The notes under the pieces were generated by a model, which was not told where the DNA came from, made no database searches, and saw nothing but the letters and a program-made list of their open reading frames with translations. From Strongylocentrotus droebachiensis (Eukaryota > Echinodermata > Echinoidea > Camarodonta > Strongylocentrotidae): DNA of 64,000 bases. This document shows, one piece after another, positions 1 through 13,039 of the stretch. The translations under genes and the position numbers were made by a program. How positions within the stretch are numbered: position 1 is the first letter of the stretch; every line of letters begins with the position of its first letter. The stretch spans positions 186,001 to 250,000 of the forward strand of contig JAVYIG010000309.1 of assembly GCA_035222895.1 (NCBI GenBank). The letters run 5' to 3'.

Positions 1-1245
1 GGAGAGAGAGAATAAATGAAATTATTATGATCCATTTGACTCTTTCACACAATAAAGTAATAAAGTACCATCTCATTACTTGTATTGTAAATGTTTAAGT
101 GTCTAATTCTATTTACCGGGCTGTGCTGACAAGTGCCCCATGGTAATTTCCCCAACATTAAGCTACTTAACTTCAACTCTGGACCAAACATTATACCTAA
201 CCGTAGCCTTTACTCTAAATATAACCTAAAATCAAATTACAATTACTTGATGACAAAATACAGACTGAAGCAATTGTCACTGGAGCAAATATTGGATCAC
301 TGCAATTTTGATGCAGAGCTTTGAGGTGTACGATTACATACCTAATACATGATGTCTCTGATAAACAAAAGCAAAGTTTTGGGGTAAATTATTCTATATT
401 CCAAAATTATATTTTAATTAAAGTGTATATCTCGATAAATCATGCATGGGCGCTGTCAGATAGTCTAAAGAGTAATGGTCAGTGACCCTTTTGTCTTACA
501 TTTGGTTCATTATAGTTTTGGAAAAACAAAATTGAAATAATCAACTACTTATTATATAAACATGAATATAATTTGATGTTATCATATTCAAAATGCCAGG
601 GTGATTTTCAAGATAGATGGATCAAGCATGACCAAGCAGGTAGTACAATTTTCAATCGTTATTTTCTTTGAGGAAACGAAATGATTTGGAATTAATGAGT
701 AATGAACCGATAATCAGGTGTCCTTTTTCTGGGACACACTTAACTGTAAATACTCGATTAGGAATAACAAACCTGTCAATATAAGCACCGAACACAGACA
801 CCTTCCTCCTCTCGAAACCATCTTGATGATCTTCTGTCTTGCACTCCTGAACAACAAGGCATAAATATCCTCACACACTCCAATAAAAAGTCTCAGATGA
901 CAGTTCAGCAAAACATTATTAAGCTGGCGTACGATTAATATAAATCAAAATAATAAACACTAATTTTCTTAACAACAGAGAAAGATGGTGATGAGTTGTT
1001 GTCCGTGTAGATCTCCTCAATAGTTTTACAATACTTGCATCAAATTAAAAGATCTGTTAGAGGACACTTTTCATCAGGATATCAAAATATGTTTGTATTT
1101 TTTATTTGTAATCTTATAATCAAAGTACTTTCAATGATATTAAAACAAAGACTGGTTTTATACATTGTACATGTAGTTTACCCAAATCATAATATTTGTT
1201 ATATAATATACATGTACATACAAACATGTCCAGTGCACATTTTAA
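1..1245. other. AT-rich stretch with no recognisable gene
   Basis: Only short open frames with no family resemblance occur here. No repeat shared with the rest of the window was seen before about 1246, where the first 1.8 kb repeat unit begins. Confidence 0.6.
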
Positions 1246-1632
1246 ACCATATTAATTTGTATACTAGGTTTCAATTGATCAATACTTGAACAGACATGTA
1301 GATGTACATGGAATTTCAACATGTACAGCTTACTATCAATGTTAGATACGAACCGGGAAGTTGGAATAACTGAAATTCATTGGACCTCTATACCATGCAG
1401 ATAATCTGTGTAGTACTATTGAATTCCCTCCTGTAGAATTACCCAACTTTGGTAGCTTTTAATATAGGATTTCCCGGCCAAATTCGCGGGTTTATCATTA
1501 AAATTAATTTGTCTTGCGTTCAAATTCGACGGTTTCAGTGCTGTCAGGTAAACATCGGGTTTATATTCCTTTTTCTATTTTTCAAATCTATGAAGTTTTC
1601 GTTAGTATCTATGAATGTTTCATTCAAATTAA

Positions 1633-2641
1633 TGAAGCGATCCACGGCGAGACGGCCCGGTGGCCAAAGCCGCCCCGCCTAGTACCGACTCAGAAAATGT
1701 TAAAGTATAACTTTAGTTCTTGAAGTGTAGAAAACGAAGATAAATCAAAGTCACTAAAAAAAATTCTTGATTGGAGTTGAAGATTTATTAAAATAAACGT
1801 AGAATTAATAAATCACGAAGTTCATGTTTTGGGGCTGGGCAACCCAATTGAAGCAAATTAGCAACTCATGTCGGTATCGTAACGGAAAAGAGGTCCCGCT
1901 CCAGAGACGCAACTCGGTTTTATCCCCCCGAACTGACACGCCTCGTCCTCCCAAAAATTGAGGCGTGTCACACAGACGCTTTGCGTAATATCAATCCACC
2001 CATAATTAGTTTCCGTATTAAAAGGTCCTATATTTCTTGGCGAATTTACCCCCCCCCCCCCCCCGGATATAAGGCGCTCCGGATGATCCGCATCTCTATT
2101 CCTCACATACTTCTTTCACGCACCCACCTGTGTCTCTTACATTCTAATCTTTCAAACAAGAGATGCAAATCACCCGGAGACCCAACAACCCTGGAAATTA
2201 ATTCAATGAATATAAAAAGGGATAAATGTTGCTATGTCCGTCCACACTAGCGAGCCCACATGCTTCTGGCTATTACACACCTGTAATCCTCACTTCCCCT
2301 CTCATACTATTTCGTATTAGTGTGAACAGACCCGGCAACAAGGAAAAACCCTTCCAATTGTAATACAAATCTATTTCCCAAATCTGCCTAATTAAATTTA
2401 AGTCAACTGTGGCGACACGCCCAGCGACACCTAATCCAATCGGCCACGCCGAAAAAGTAGAGCCAAAATTAAGAGCGCAACGTCTCGGAACAGGTGTTAA
2501 AAATAGCATACAAGGAATTCACCATGTACATGTATGTTTGTAAAAATAGTTCTAGCGAAATCTACCAGGAATTTGCCTTGTACATGTATGTCAATGAACT
2601 TTTGAGGAAAACGTAAACACGAGAATATCCACATCATTACA
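1633..2641 (-). repeat. Long terminal repeat, 3' copy in element orientation
   Basis: About 1 kb, TG...CA on the minus strand. The part at 2369-2641 matches 5979-6244 at the other end of the element. A purine-rich stretch (minus strand agtaggggagtt) adjoins its start. Confidence 0.8.
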
Positions 2642-3139
2642 AACTCCCCTACTGAAACGATCTGTCCCATAAGATCGCAACAAAAAAAAACCAAAAAAAA
2701 AAAAAAGAAATTCTCGTCATATATACGTTCCCCTCCAAGTTACACACACGTACATGGCTGCCCAGCCCTAAAACATTCACAATAACTTCATATACATCAT
2801 ATAAAGCCAACATGGCTTCCAAATTACAATATGTAAACACACATATCAAACTGTTAATCCAACTCACAAAAATACTCACTAGTTCAAACATACTTAGAAA
2901 TATCACCCCCCATTAATGACACCCTTTGCATATGAAAACAGCATGTCAATATTTTGCAAGTAAATGCACAACCTTAATGCAATAGTCAATTAAACAAACC
3001 CTCAAACTCCAAAATTTTCCCTTTTTTTCCTCCTCTCTTCATCCACGTAATTAACCAATTATGTGGTCCTGCCTAAAGAGGCAATAACAAAATTAAAATC
3101 ACCATAACCATAAATGACCCCAAGTACAAACCACCACAA

Positions 3140-3718
3140 TTACACCCAAAAATTGTGTCGACAAAAACTAGAAATCCGACGGAGCGTACGCCGATACAAC
3201 TCTGTCCCCCGGGAAGTGAGGTGCACCCCACCAATGATAAGATGGGGTGCGCGTGGGAGCAAACGATGCTCCCACACCCACACAAAGTCCCGGTGGAAGG
3301 AACCATCCGACATAAGTCGGTTGAATTCCTCCACACAGGAGTTGAATTCCCTTAGAGACAGAGTCGAACCGGCCCATCTCCGAGTCCGTGGGAGCACGGG
3401 GAGGAGAAAGATCGCCGTGGGGAACAACCCCCGACGACCCAACTCATCCACGAACTCCCACAGACACCGAGCCACGGTCACGGGCTCCGCATGACTCAAG
3501 TCGTTGGTACCCAAATCGATGACCAACACAGAGTGCGTGGAGCTGGCCTCCTCCAGAATACGAAAATACCTTCTCGGGTTAGCCCGCATCCTGGAGAAGC
3601 TCAGCCCCCCCTCTCCGTAACACTGCACAGAACGCTGCTCAGCAGCTACGATAAGTGACAACTCCCCAGCCCGCCGGCCCAGAGTCCGGCGGACAAAGCT
3701 ATGACCGAATAAGAACAT
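3140..3718 (-). CDS. SGNH/GDSL-hydrolase-like frame carried by the LTR element
   Basis: The 192-residue frame lies between the integrase and the 3' LTR, on the element's coding strand. It carries the signatures of the SGNH fold: GHSFVRR near residue 5 (nucleophile Ser block), GEGGLSF near 36, a DLGTNDL block at about 68-74 (oxyanion Asn) and GVHLTSRG at 164-171 with the catalytic His. SGNH enzymes are esterases or lipases, and SGNH-like domains are known from several retrotransposon groups of aquatic animals. Its role in the element is unknown. The position resembles that of an extra gene after pol. The frame looks whole. It is more GC-rich than the surrounding AT-rich LTR and pol DNA. Confidence 0.72.
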   Translation of the reverse strand: MFLFGHSFVRRTLGRRAGELSLIVAAEQRSVQCYGEGGLSFSRMRANPRRYFRILEEASSTHSVLVIDLGTNDLSHAEPVTVARCLWEFVDELGRRGLFPTAIFLLPVLPRTRRWAGSTLSLREFNSCVEEFNRLMSDGSFHRDFVWVWEHRLLPRAPHLIIGGVHLTSRGTELYRRTLRRISSFCRHNFWV

Positions 3719-3982
3719 GACTCATAAAATCAGGACGGGTGCCCAGCCCTAAAACATTAAAATTTTGATAATTAAAATTATTAACCCTCCAATTTGATGT
3801 AAACGACTAACTACCGTGATAATTAACCGTCAATATTACGGTCCCTTCAATAATTGGTGAAAAATATCGCCTCAATTTCTCAATTTGCCTTAAATTTTAT
3901 CAAAATACAAAGTTTCTCAATTTGTCTGAAAAAAACACGAAATATCCAACTGTACATAGAATATCTCAAAATTTGTAGATAA

Positions 3983-5990
3983 TCAGCGCAAAACTGATTT
4001 TGGTAAATTAAAAGGGTTAGAATGTCTACCCTTAGTTTGTCTTTGCGACCTTCTTGGGATGGCACCATCCTGATTCCCTGGAACATTAACATTATCATCT
4101 CTGGCTCGCCCTGCTACATCCTCCCCTACTGGATCTATACCTACTATATCAAGATTAGGAACCAACATATACTCTCCCATGTATTTATCTTGTTGTTTAC
4201 GAGGACATACTTTATCATGTACATGTACATCAGTGAAATTAGGATCAAACCTAAAATTATCCTGATTTAACTCTACCGCCTCTGTGTCAGAGGGCACTTC
4301 TCTTAACAATTTACGATTAACCACCTTTACTTCACCTCCATTAATGGGTCGAACATGATAGACATCTTGGTGGTCATTATGCCAGACAACTAAATATAAC
4401 TTATCCAAATAGACATCCTCTAACTTATGCCTCTTATCAAATGCACATCTCTTTAAAAATACAGTTGAACCAACACTTGGATTTGAAATATTATCTGAAA
4501 TTTTTGCATCTACTCGAGCCTTATTGCGGGACGCTAATTTCTGGGTCCTCTCTTTGACTACTTCCTGAGCCCTATTAACTAAATCTACTTGATTTTGCAC
4601 AAAGTTCTGTTCCCACTCAACATCATCCAAACCTAAAAGGTGATCTAAGGGAATGCGCTCTTTTCTACCAAACATGAGAGCAAACGGGCTGACCCCAGTA
4701 GTTGTATGAGGGGTAGTGTTGTACATATATACCAAATGAGGCAATAATTCAGGCCATCTACGTCTATCACGTTGATCAAGAGACTTAATTAAACCAAAAA
4801 GGGTCCTATTAAAACGCTCGGCTTGACCATTACCCTGAGGGTGATATGGAGTAGTATGCGTCTTGGATATACCATAAAGCTTACATATTTCTTTGATCAC
4901 ATTACCCTCAAAATTACGTCCCTGATCACTATGGAGTCTAATTGGAATACCGTACTTAGTAAACCAGTGCTCTTGTAGAGCCTTAGCTACAGTAGAAGCA
5001 TGCTGATCCTTGCATGGAATTGCTTGAGCTAACTTAGTATAAACATCTGTAATAACTAAAAACATCTTCGAAACCACCTTTACCTTTATCTAACTTAACA
5101 AAATCTATTGCCACTATTTCAAGTGGGCTGAAAGCCAACAAATGCCTCATAGGCGTTCTGGACCGAGGTTGCATCTCTTTAGCCTTAGCACATTTCACAC
5201 ACTTCTTGACATAAGAACCAACTTCAGTATTCATATTTGGCCAAAAGGCCCTAGATCTTATTAATTCATAGGTCTTATTTCTACCTTGATGTCCCCATTC
5301 ATCATGACATCCCACCAACACATTCTTACGTAAACATTGAGGAAGTAAAACTTGGAATATCTCCCCAAATACAGGGTCTAGCACTCTTCTTACTAACAAA
5401 CCATCTTTCAATGAAAGGCGAGACCAATGAGTCAACCATGATTTAACATTATCAGGTTCTGAAGGATGTTTGAAGTATTCATCAGCGGGTGCCCAATTTT
5501 GGGACCACCGCTCCCATACAAACTTCAGTTCGGGGTCTTCTTTCTGCATTTGGATTAACTGATCTTTTGTGTAAGATGGAATTATGCCAGAAGAGCTAGG
5601 CTCTGCAAAGGACTGTTGGTCAGGATTGTCACTATGCACATGTACAGGGGAACTACAAGTATTTAATTTTACTTTAACAGATGAGGATTGAACACAAGTA
5701 GCAATAACATCTTCGATATCCTCTTCCGATACATCTGTAAATATGGGATATCGACTTAATGCATCTACACAACGATTCTGAATACCAGACTTAAATTTAA
5801 CATCAAAATTGAATGGGGCTAATTGCGCAACCCATCTCATCTCAGTGGCTCCTAACTTAGCAGTCTGAAGATGAGCCAAAGGGTTATTATCAGTAAATAT
5901 TGTAAAGGAAGTCCCTAATAAATGATCTCTAAACTTATCAACAACTGCCCACTAAAGAGCCAACAATTCTAACTTAAATCTATTTCCCAA
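3983..5990 (-). pseudogene. Ty3/gypsy pol remnant: RNase H end and integrase
   Basis: In element orientation it starts with the end of RNase H (KLELLAL and VDALSRYP blocks). A zinc-binding H2C2 module follows (GCHDEWGHQG, then KCVKCAKAK). The integrase core has a first Asp in VAIDFVK, a second Asp in LHSDQGRNF and the Glu in NGQAERFNRT. Next come the GVSPFALMFGR block typical of Ty3/gypsy integrases and a basic C-terminal tail. The family uses this protein to insert its DNA copy into the genome. Treated here as a fossil; it is not in one continuous frame. Confidence 0.9.
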
Positions 5991-6244
5991 ATTTGCCTAA
6001 TTAAATTTAAGTCAACTGTGGCGACACGCCCAGCGACACCTAATCCAATCGGCCACGCCGAAAAAGTAGAGCCAAAATTAAGAGCGCAACGTCTCGGAAC
6101 AGGTGTTAAAAATAGCATACAAGGAATTCACCATGTATGTTTGTAAAAATAGTTCTAGCGAAATCTACCAGGAATTTGCCTTGTACATGTATGTCAATGA
6201 ACTTTTGAGGAAAACGTAAACACGAGAATATCCATATCATTACA
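5979..6244 (-). repeat. Shorter LTR-derived end of the Ty3/gypsy element
   Basis: Direct repeat of 2369-2641 with very few differences. It adjoins the pol remnant on one side and the TTAA duplication on the other. Confidence 0.8.
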
Positions 6245-9200
6245 TTAATAAACAATGTGCTTCTTTCGCTATTTGGTCATTCGATTTGGCGCAACACGAT
6301 TTACTAACATCGCGACGGTGTACTTCTAGCATTCTAATTCATTTGTAGCATTCAAATTAGCACTTTGTGCACTTAAATTGATGGTCAATATACATTTCTA
6401 GTTTAGTACACACTTTTTATATCTCATTCTTTTTCTTTCAAGATTGTTTTGTTCATGTGTATTTTATCATATTTTATTTTCTTGCATTTATACACTTATA
6501 CTTATACTTATTTAGAATTAACTGATATTCATCAGCATTTTAGTTTGATTGTTGAGAAGAAAAAAAAAGAATTGCATCTACGGACTTGATGATCTCAATA
6601 TGTTTGTAAATATTCATGTTTACTTAATGTCTGACTACACCCATATTTATTGTCTTGAACATGAATAAATGGAATAACATGATAGACCCCAATTGCAAAT
6701 CATGCATTTTAATTGCATTCTTTTAAAGCTGTAAACGTGTGTTGCATTTTTCCCCCTAACTTTTGGGGGTAGTGAGTACATTTTTTTGTTTGGCCCTCGA
6801 AAATTTGAAAATTTGCACCCCCCCCCAAAAAAAAAAAAAAATCACGTGTTTTTACATGTTTTTTTCCCAGAGGGGGGGGGGGCGCCCCCCCCCCCTGGAT
6901 CTGCCACTGCCCTAGTGGTCCACACAATTCTTAAAGAATTATGCTACGGTTTACTTTCTCATGAGGTAAAGTTAAAATACATATATATGTAAATATATAT
7001 GTAGACAGTAGAGGTAAAGAGGTTTATGTACTTTTTATAAACTCATGTAAAATCCTTTAGAAGATGAAGTTAGTGGCCTTTTGTTTTACATGTATGCTAG
7101 CTAATTACAAGTAGGCCTACGGTGTCAGAGCAGGATATGCATTTCTTTTAAAACCTTTTTGTTTCATGCTATACAAAATGAGCAAGGTCACAATGTATTT
7201 CCTATGTTCATGAAGAAGATGTACAAGTCTATACTCTGACTCTCTACCGGTTTAGTAGCAACTGGAACCAAAAAGGTGCTGCCACAGTGGACCTTTGCCA
7301 CAAAAAAAGTCTACATACATGTATAGTGTACACAAATATACTCCAAACAATGTGGTAGTCCAGGCTTTCCTTCAATGGCAAATAAAATGTTAACAATGAT
7401 TTGACAATAAGTATGGAAGCTTACATACACTTTTGAAAGCAATCACAAAACTTTAGAATCCATAATAACAGGTTTCCCTTTAAAATCGGTCTGTCACATT
7501 ATATGAAAATTACCATTTCAATGGATTGAATTGCATGGACCGATGATGAATGAAGATGAACCATATCGAGCACGCGATCTTTATTTACTTGGTGTAAGCC
7601 ATAAATGTGTGTAAACAAAAAATGAACCATATTAATTTGTATACTAGGTTTCAATTGATCAATACTTGAACAGACATGTAGATGTACATGGAATTTCAAC
7701 ATGTACAGCGTACTATCAATGTCAGATACGAACCGGGAAGTTGGAATAACTGAAATTCATTGGACCTCTATACCATGCAGATAATCTGTGTAGTACTATT
7801 GAATTCCCTCCTGTAGAATTACCCAACTTTGGTAGCTTTTAATATAGGATTTCCCGGCCAAATTCGCGGGTTTGTCATTAAAATTAATTTGTCTTCCGTT
7901 CAAATTCGACGGTTTCAGTGCTGTCAGGTATACATCGGGTTTATATTCCTTTTTCTATTTTTCAAATCTATGAAGTTTTCGTTAGTATCTATGAATGTTT
8001 CATTCAAATTAATAAACAATGTGCTTCTTTCGCTATTTGGTCATTCGATTTGGCGCAACACGATTTACTAACATCGCGACGGTGTACTTCTAGCATTCTA
8101 ATTCATTTGTAGCATTCAAATTAGCACTTTGTGCACTTAAATTGATGGTCAATATACATTTCTAGTTTAGTACACACTTTTTATATCTCATTCTTTTTCT
8201 TTCAAGATTGTTTTGTTCATGTGTATTTTATCATATTTTATTTTCTTGCATTTATACACTTATACTTATACTTATTTAGAATTATCTGATATTCATCAGC
8301 ATTTAAGTTTGATTGTTAAGAAGAAAAAAAAAGAATTGCATCTACGGACTTGATGATCTCAATATGTTTGTAAATGTTCATGTTTACTTAATGTCTGACT
8401 ACACCCATATTCATTGTCTTGAACATGAATAAATGGAATAACATGATAGACCCCAATTGCAAATCATGCATTTTAATTGCATTCTTTTAAAGCTGTAAAC
8501 GTGTGTTGCATTTTTCCCCCTAACTTGTGGGGGTAGTGAGTACATTTTTTGGTTTGGCCCTCGAAAATTTGAAAATGTGCACCCCCCTCCCCTTGATCGC
8601 CAGGGGAGGATGAGGGGGGGGGGGGGGGCCCATCCCCCCAAAAAACTAAAAATCACGTGTTTTTACATGATTTTTTTCCAGAGGGGGGGGGGCGCCCCCC
8701 CCCCCCCTGGATCTGCCACTGCCCTAGTGGTCCACACAATTCTTAAAGAATTATGCAACGGTTTAATTTCTCATGAGGTAAAGTTAAAATACATATATAT
8801 GTATATATATATATGTAGACAGTAGAGGTAAAGAGGTTTATGTCTTTTTATAAACTCATGTAAAATCCTTTAGAAGATGATGTTAGTGGCCTTTTGTTTT
8901 ACATGTATGCTAGCTAATTACAAGTAGGCCTACGGTGTCAGAGCAGGATATGAATTTCTTTTAAAACGTTTTTGTTTCATGCTATACAAAATGAGGAAGG
9001 GCACAATGTATTTCCTATGTTCATGAAGAAGATGTACAAGTCTATACTCTGACTCTCTACCGGTTTAGTAGCAACTGGAACCAAAAAGGTGCTGCCACAG
9101 TGGACCTTTGCCACAAAAAAAGTCTACATACATGTATAGTGTACACAAATATACTCCAAACAATGTGGTAGTCCAGGCTTTCCTTCAATGGCAAATAAAA

Positions 9201-11254
9201 TGTTAACAATGATTTGACAATAAGTATGGAAGCTTACATACACTTTTGAAAGCAATCACAAAACTTTAGAATCCATAATAACAGGTTTCCCTTTAAAATC
9301 GGTCTGTCACATTATATGAAAATTACCATTTCAATGGATTGAATTGCATGGACCGATGATGAATGAAGATGAACCATATCGAGCACGCGATCTTTATTTA
9401 CTTGGTGTAAGCCATAAATGTGTGTAAACAAAAAATGAACCATATTGATTTGTATACTAGGTTTCAATTGATCAATACTTGAACAGACATGTAGATGTAC
9501 ATGGAATTTCAACATGTACAGCGTACTATCAATGTCAGATACGAACCGGGAAGTTGGAATAACTGAAATTCATTGGACCTCTATACCATGCAGATAATCT
9601 GTGTAGTACTATTGAATTCCCTCCTGTAGAATTACCCAACTTTGGTAGCTTTTAATATAGGATTTCCCGGCCAAATTCGCGGGTTTGTCATTAAAATTAA
9701 TTTGTCTTGCGTTCAAATTCGACGGTTTCAGTGCTGTCAGGTATACATCGGGTTTATATTCCTTTTTCTATTTTTCAAATCTATGAAGTTTTCGTTAGTA
9801 TCTATAAATGTTTCATTCAAATTAATAAACAATGTGCTTCTTTCGCTATTTGGTCATTCGATTTGGCGCAACACGATTTACTAACATCGCGACGGTGTAC
9901 TTCTAGCATTCTAATTCATTTGTAGCATTCAAATTAGCACTTTGTGCACTTAAATTGATGGTCAATATACATTTCTAGTTTAGTACACACTTTTTATATC
10001 TCATTCTTTTTCTTTCAAGATTGTTTTGTTCATGTGTATTTTATCATATTTTATTTTCTTGCATTTATACACTTATATTTATACTTATTTAGAATTATCT
10101 GATATTCATCAGCATTTAAGTTTGATTGTTAAGAAGACAAAAAAAGAATTGCATCTACGGACTTGATGATCTCAATATGTTTGTAAATGTTCATGTTTAC
10201 TTAATGTCTGACTACACCCATATTCATTGTCTTGAACATGAATAAATGGAATAACATGATAGACCCCAATTGCAAATCATGCATTTTAATTGCATTCTTT
10301 TAAAGCTGTAAACGTGTGTTGCATTTTTCCCCCTAACTTGTGGGGGTAGTGAGTACATTTTTTTGTTTGGCCCTCGAGAATTTGAAAATTTGCACCCCCC
10401 CTCCCCTTGATCGCCAGGGGAGGGTGGGGGGGGGGGGCCCATCCCCCAAAAAACTAAAATCACGTGTTTTTACATGTTTTTTTCCAGAGGGGGGGGGGGG
10501 GCGCCCCCCCCCTGGATCTGCCACTGCCCTAGTGGTCCACACAATTCTTAAAGAATTATGCAACGGTTTAATTTCTCATGAGGTAAAGTTAAAATACATA
10601 TATATGTATATATATATATATATATATGTAGACAGTAGAGGTAAGGAGGTTTATGTACTTTTTATAAACTCATGTAAAATCCTTTAGAAGATGATGTTAG
10701 TGGCCTTTTGTTTTACATGTGTGCTAGCTAATTACAAGTAGGCCTACGGTGTCAGAGCAGGATATGCATTTCTTTTAAAACGTTTTTGTTTCATGCTATA
10801 CAAAATGAGCAAGGTCACAATGTATTTCCTATGTTCATGAAGAAGATGTACAAGTCTATACTCTCTACCGGTTTAGTAGCAACTGGAACCAAAAAGGTGC
10901 TGCCACAGTGGACCTTTGCCACAAAAAATGTCTACATACATGTATAGTGTACACAAATATACTCCAAACAATGTGGTAGTCCAGGCTTTCCTTCAATGGC
11001 AAATAAAATGTTAACAATGATTTGACAATAAGTGTGGAAGCTTATATACACTTTTGAAAGCAATCACAGAACTTTAGAATCCATAATAACAGGTTTCCCT
11101 TCAAAATCGGTCTGTCACATTATATGAAAATTACCATTTCAATGGATTAAATTGCATGGACCGATGATGAATGAAGATGAACCATATCGAGCACGCGATC
11201 TTTATTTACATTGTGTAAGCCATAAATGTGTGTAAACAAAAAATAAACCATATT

Positions 11255-12390
11255 ATTATTGTAACACAACCGGCTTGAGGAAGTAGGTGCTTTAAAATGT
11301 AATTTTGATGTCACAAGGATATCTAAAATGGAGGTGAAATGCATTGAAATGCATGATCATCTTGAAATTGGCTTATTGAAAGAGTAAATATACACCGTTA
11401 ACTTTGTAAACATTGGGCAAATTACACGTCTGTGTCCTAGTACAGCATGTAACAATGTTGGGACAATTTTGTGGATATTTCGTAACTATGTTCACTATTT
11501 ATGACAAATGGAGCGATGAATCACCCAAACTGGGCCTATATGCTTGCCAAAAAGACATACTGTAGTACTGCTGTAAAATATATCTACAACATACATGTAC
11601 ATGTATAACTGTCTTTTCTTGTAATAAAAAAAATAATATCCCAGTAATTGTGACCACTGGATACATTTAAAAGTTTTGTTCGGCTAGCAGATACATGAAC
11701 CAAACAACATTTGTTCAATAATGAGGTACATCCAATTAGAAATGTGGTCTTCATACAGGACTTAATGGTTACAGGGATCTGATCTCAAAGGGCCTCAAAT
11801 ATTGGATTTGTTGTTGTTTTTATTTTGTTAATCAAGCTATGTGAAATGTTGGTCTGGGAAACATAATAGAATATTTACAGTACACGGAAATAGAGCATAA
11901 ATTTAGAAGCAACTTAGGTTTTTCAATGGGGGTGAACTTTGTACCACAACACACCTTATGTTGTTGTTGTTTGGTATTATCGGCGTTTCATTCTTTTTTA
12001 GAATATTTACGCCTTTCACTTTATTTCTTTTTTTTTCTTTTATATTTTGGTACTATTTGTAAATTCATACTCATCTTTTTTTGGGGGGATAATATAATCT
12101 CAGATCTACTGGTCCATGAAAACCCCTCACCGCAATTGGCACCTTCCTGCCAGACCGGCGCGGTACATTGCGCAATCTTCTCGGCCATCATTGGCCTAGG
12201 CAACTCTGGTGCCGGTGAGAGGATTCTGGGGTAGATCTCCAGAGTCTCTTGTTTGGGGTTTACCGTCCTCATTCCGTCTTTACTCTTCCTTACCTTTTCT
12301 TTTCTAGTATTTTTCCATTTTGTAAAACCTTTTTTTTTATCAAAGTAGGTATCAACATCTTAGGGCATTTGGTTGTCGTGCGATATGTGA
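11255..12390. other. Spacer without recognisable gene
   Basis: AT-rich, with T-runs near 12015-12090 and a short GC-richer patch at 12110-12240. The open frames at 11926-12234 (+) and 12021-12272 (-) resemble no family. No RNA gene was recognised. Confidence 0.5.
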
Positions 12391-13039
12391 AAAAAAAAAA
12401 TAAATAAATAAATAAATGAATAAATAAATAAATAAATAGGAACACTCAAAACGCTTCGTTCTACGAACGAAGCGAATCAGTGCTCTCTGGGTCGCACTTT
12501 CTGTTGATTTTAGGAGTTTCATTATTTCGTTTGGGCTTCTTATATCACTTTCCATTATCAGCATTGCTCTTTCTATTGTATATTTTGGACATTCCATCAG
12601 ATAGTGTGTTATTGTTTCGGGGGTGTTACAGTATTTACAATTTGTGTTGGCTTGGCCAGGTTGGGTTGTTTGGGATACAGGGGCGTCGCTAGACCTTTTT
12701 CAGTGGGGGGGGGGGGGAGGGGGGAGGGGGGTGTTGAGGCCAACGATTACCGACAAAACTAGCGACCAATTACCGACAAAATTTAATGTCCAATATCTAC
12801 AAATTTAACCCTATAAACCCGGGGCCGAAGGCTAAATTGTTTTTCCTATGGACTATCTATAGTACTTGCATATGCGCAAATGGTCATTTTCCTCGACGAC
12901 ATAAGAATTATTTCGTCAACTTAGTCAGCATCATAGCTGATATATTTTAATGCAGGCGCGGAGCTAGGATCTAATTTTAGGGAAGGCGGTAGTGAGCAAG
13001 CGAATCACTTAAAAAGCGCTCATTAGGGGGTGTGGATGA

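Larger units (their letters stand above)
1633..6244 (-). mobile_element. Ty3/gypsy-type LTR retrotransposon fossil
   Basis: The 4.6 kb element sits inside unit 1 of the 1.8 kb array. It reads TG...CA on the minus strand, is flanked by TTAA on both sides (1629-1632 and 6245-6248), and the uninterrupted site is visible in units 2 and 3. The direct repeats at its ends are a long copy (1633-2641) and a shorter copy (about 5979-6244) that are nearly identical over their shared 265 bp, so the insertion is probably young. A purine-rich tract lies directly before the long copy in element orientation, as expected of a polypurine tract. Parts seen are the end of RNase H, the integrase and an additional SGNH-hydrolase frame. 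Gag and most of reverse transcriptase are not seen, and the element is broken. Confidence 0.88.
1246..11254. repeat. Tandem array of three 1.8 kb non-coding units, first unit split by an LTR element
   Basis: The same long sequence recurs with a period near 1810 bp. Unit 1 is 1246-1632 continuing at 6249-7625, unit 2 is 7626-9438 and unit 3 is 9439-11246. Each begins at accatatt followed by a tract with tatactaggtttcaattg, and accatatt is found again at the array's right end. Copies differ by scattered substitutions and by length changes in (TA)n and poly-G/C tracts. Each unit contains a G/C homopolymer block ending ctggatctgccactg, which looks like the end of an older transposon. No long coding frame is conserved. 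The unit could be a satellite monomer or a locally amplified segment. Confidence 0.85.

Noticed and set aside
11926-12272. Possible small nuclear RNA gene
   Set aside because: The GC-richer patch matched none of the U1, U2, U5 or 5S landmarks that I could check by eye.
12352-12597. Separate small host gene with a CxxC motif
   Set aside because: It is the C-terminal end of the LINE ORF2, continuing in frame once the hAT-like insertion and its duplication are recognised.
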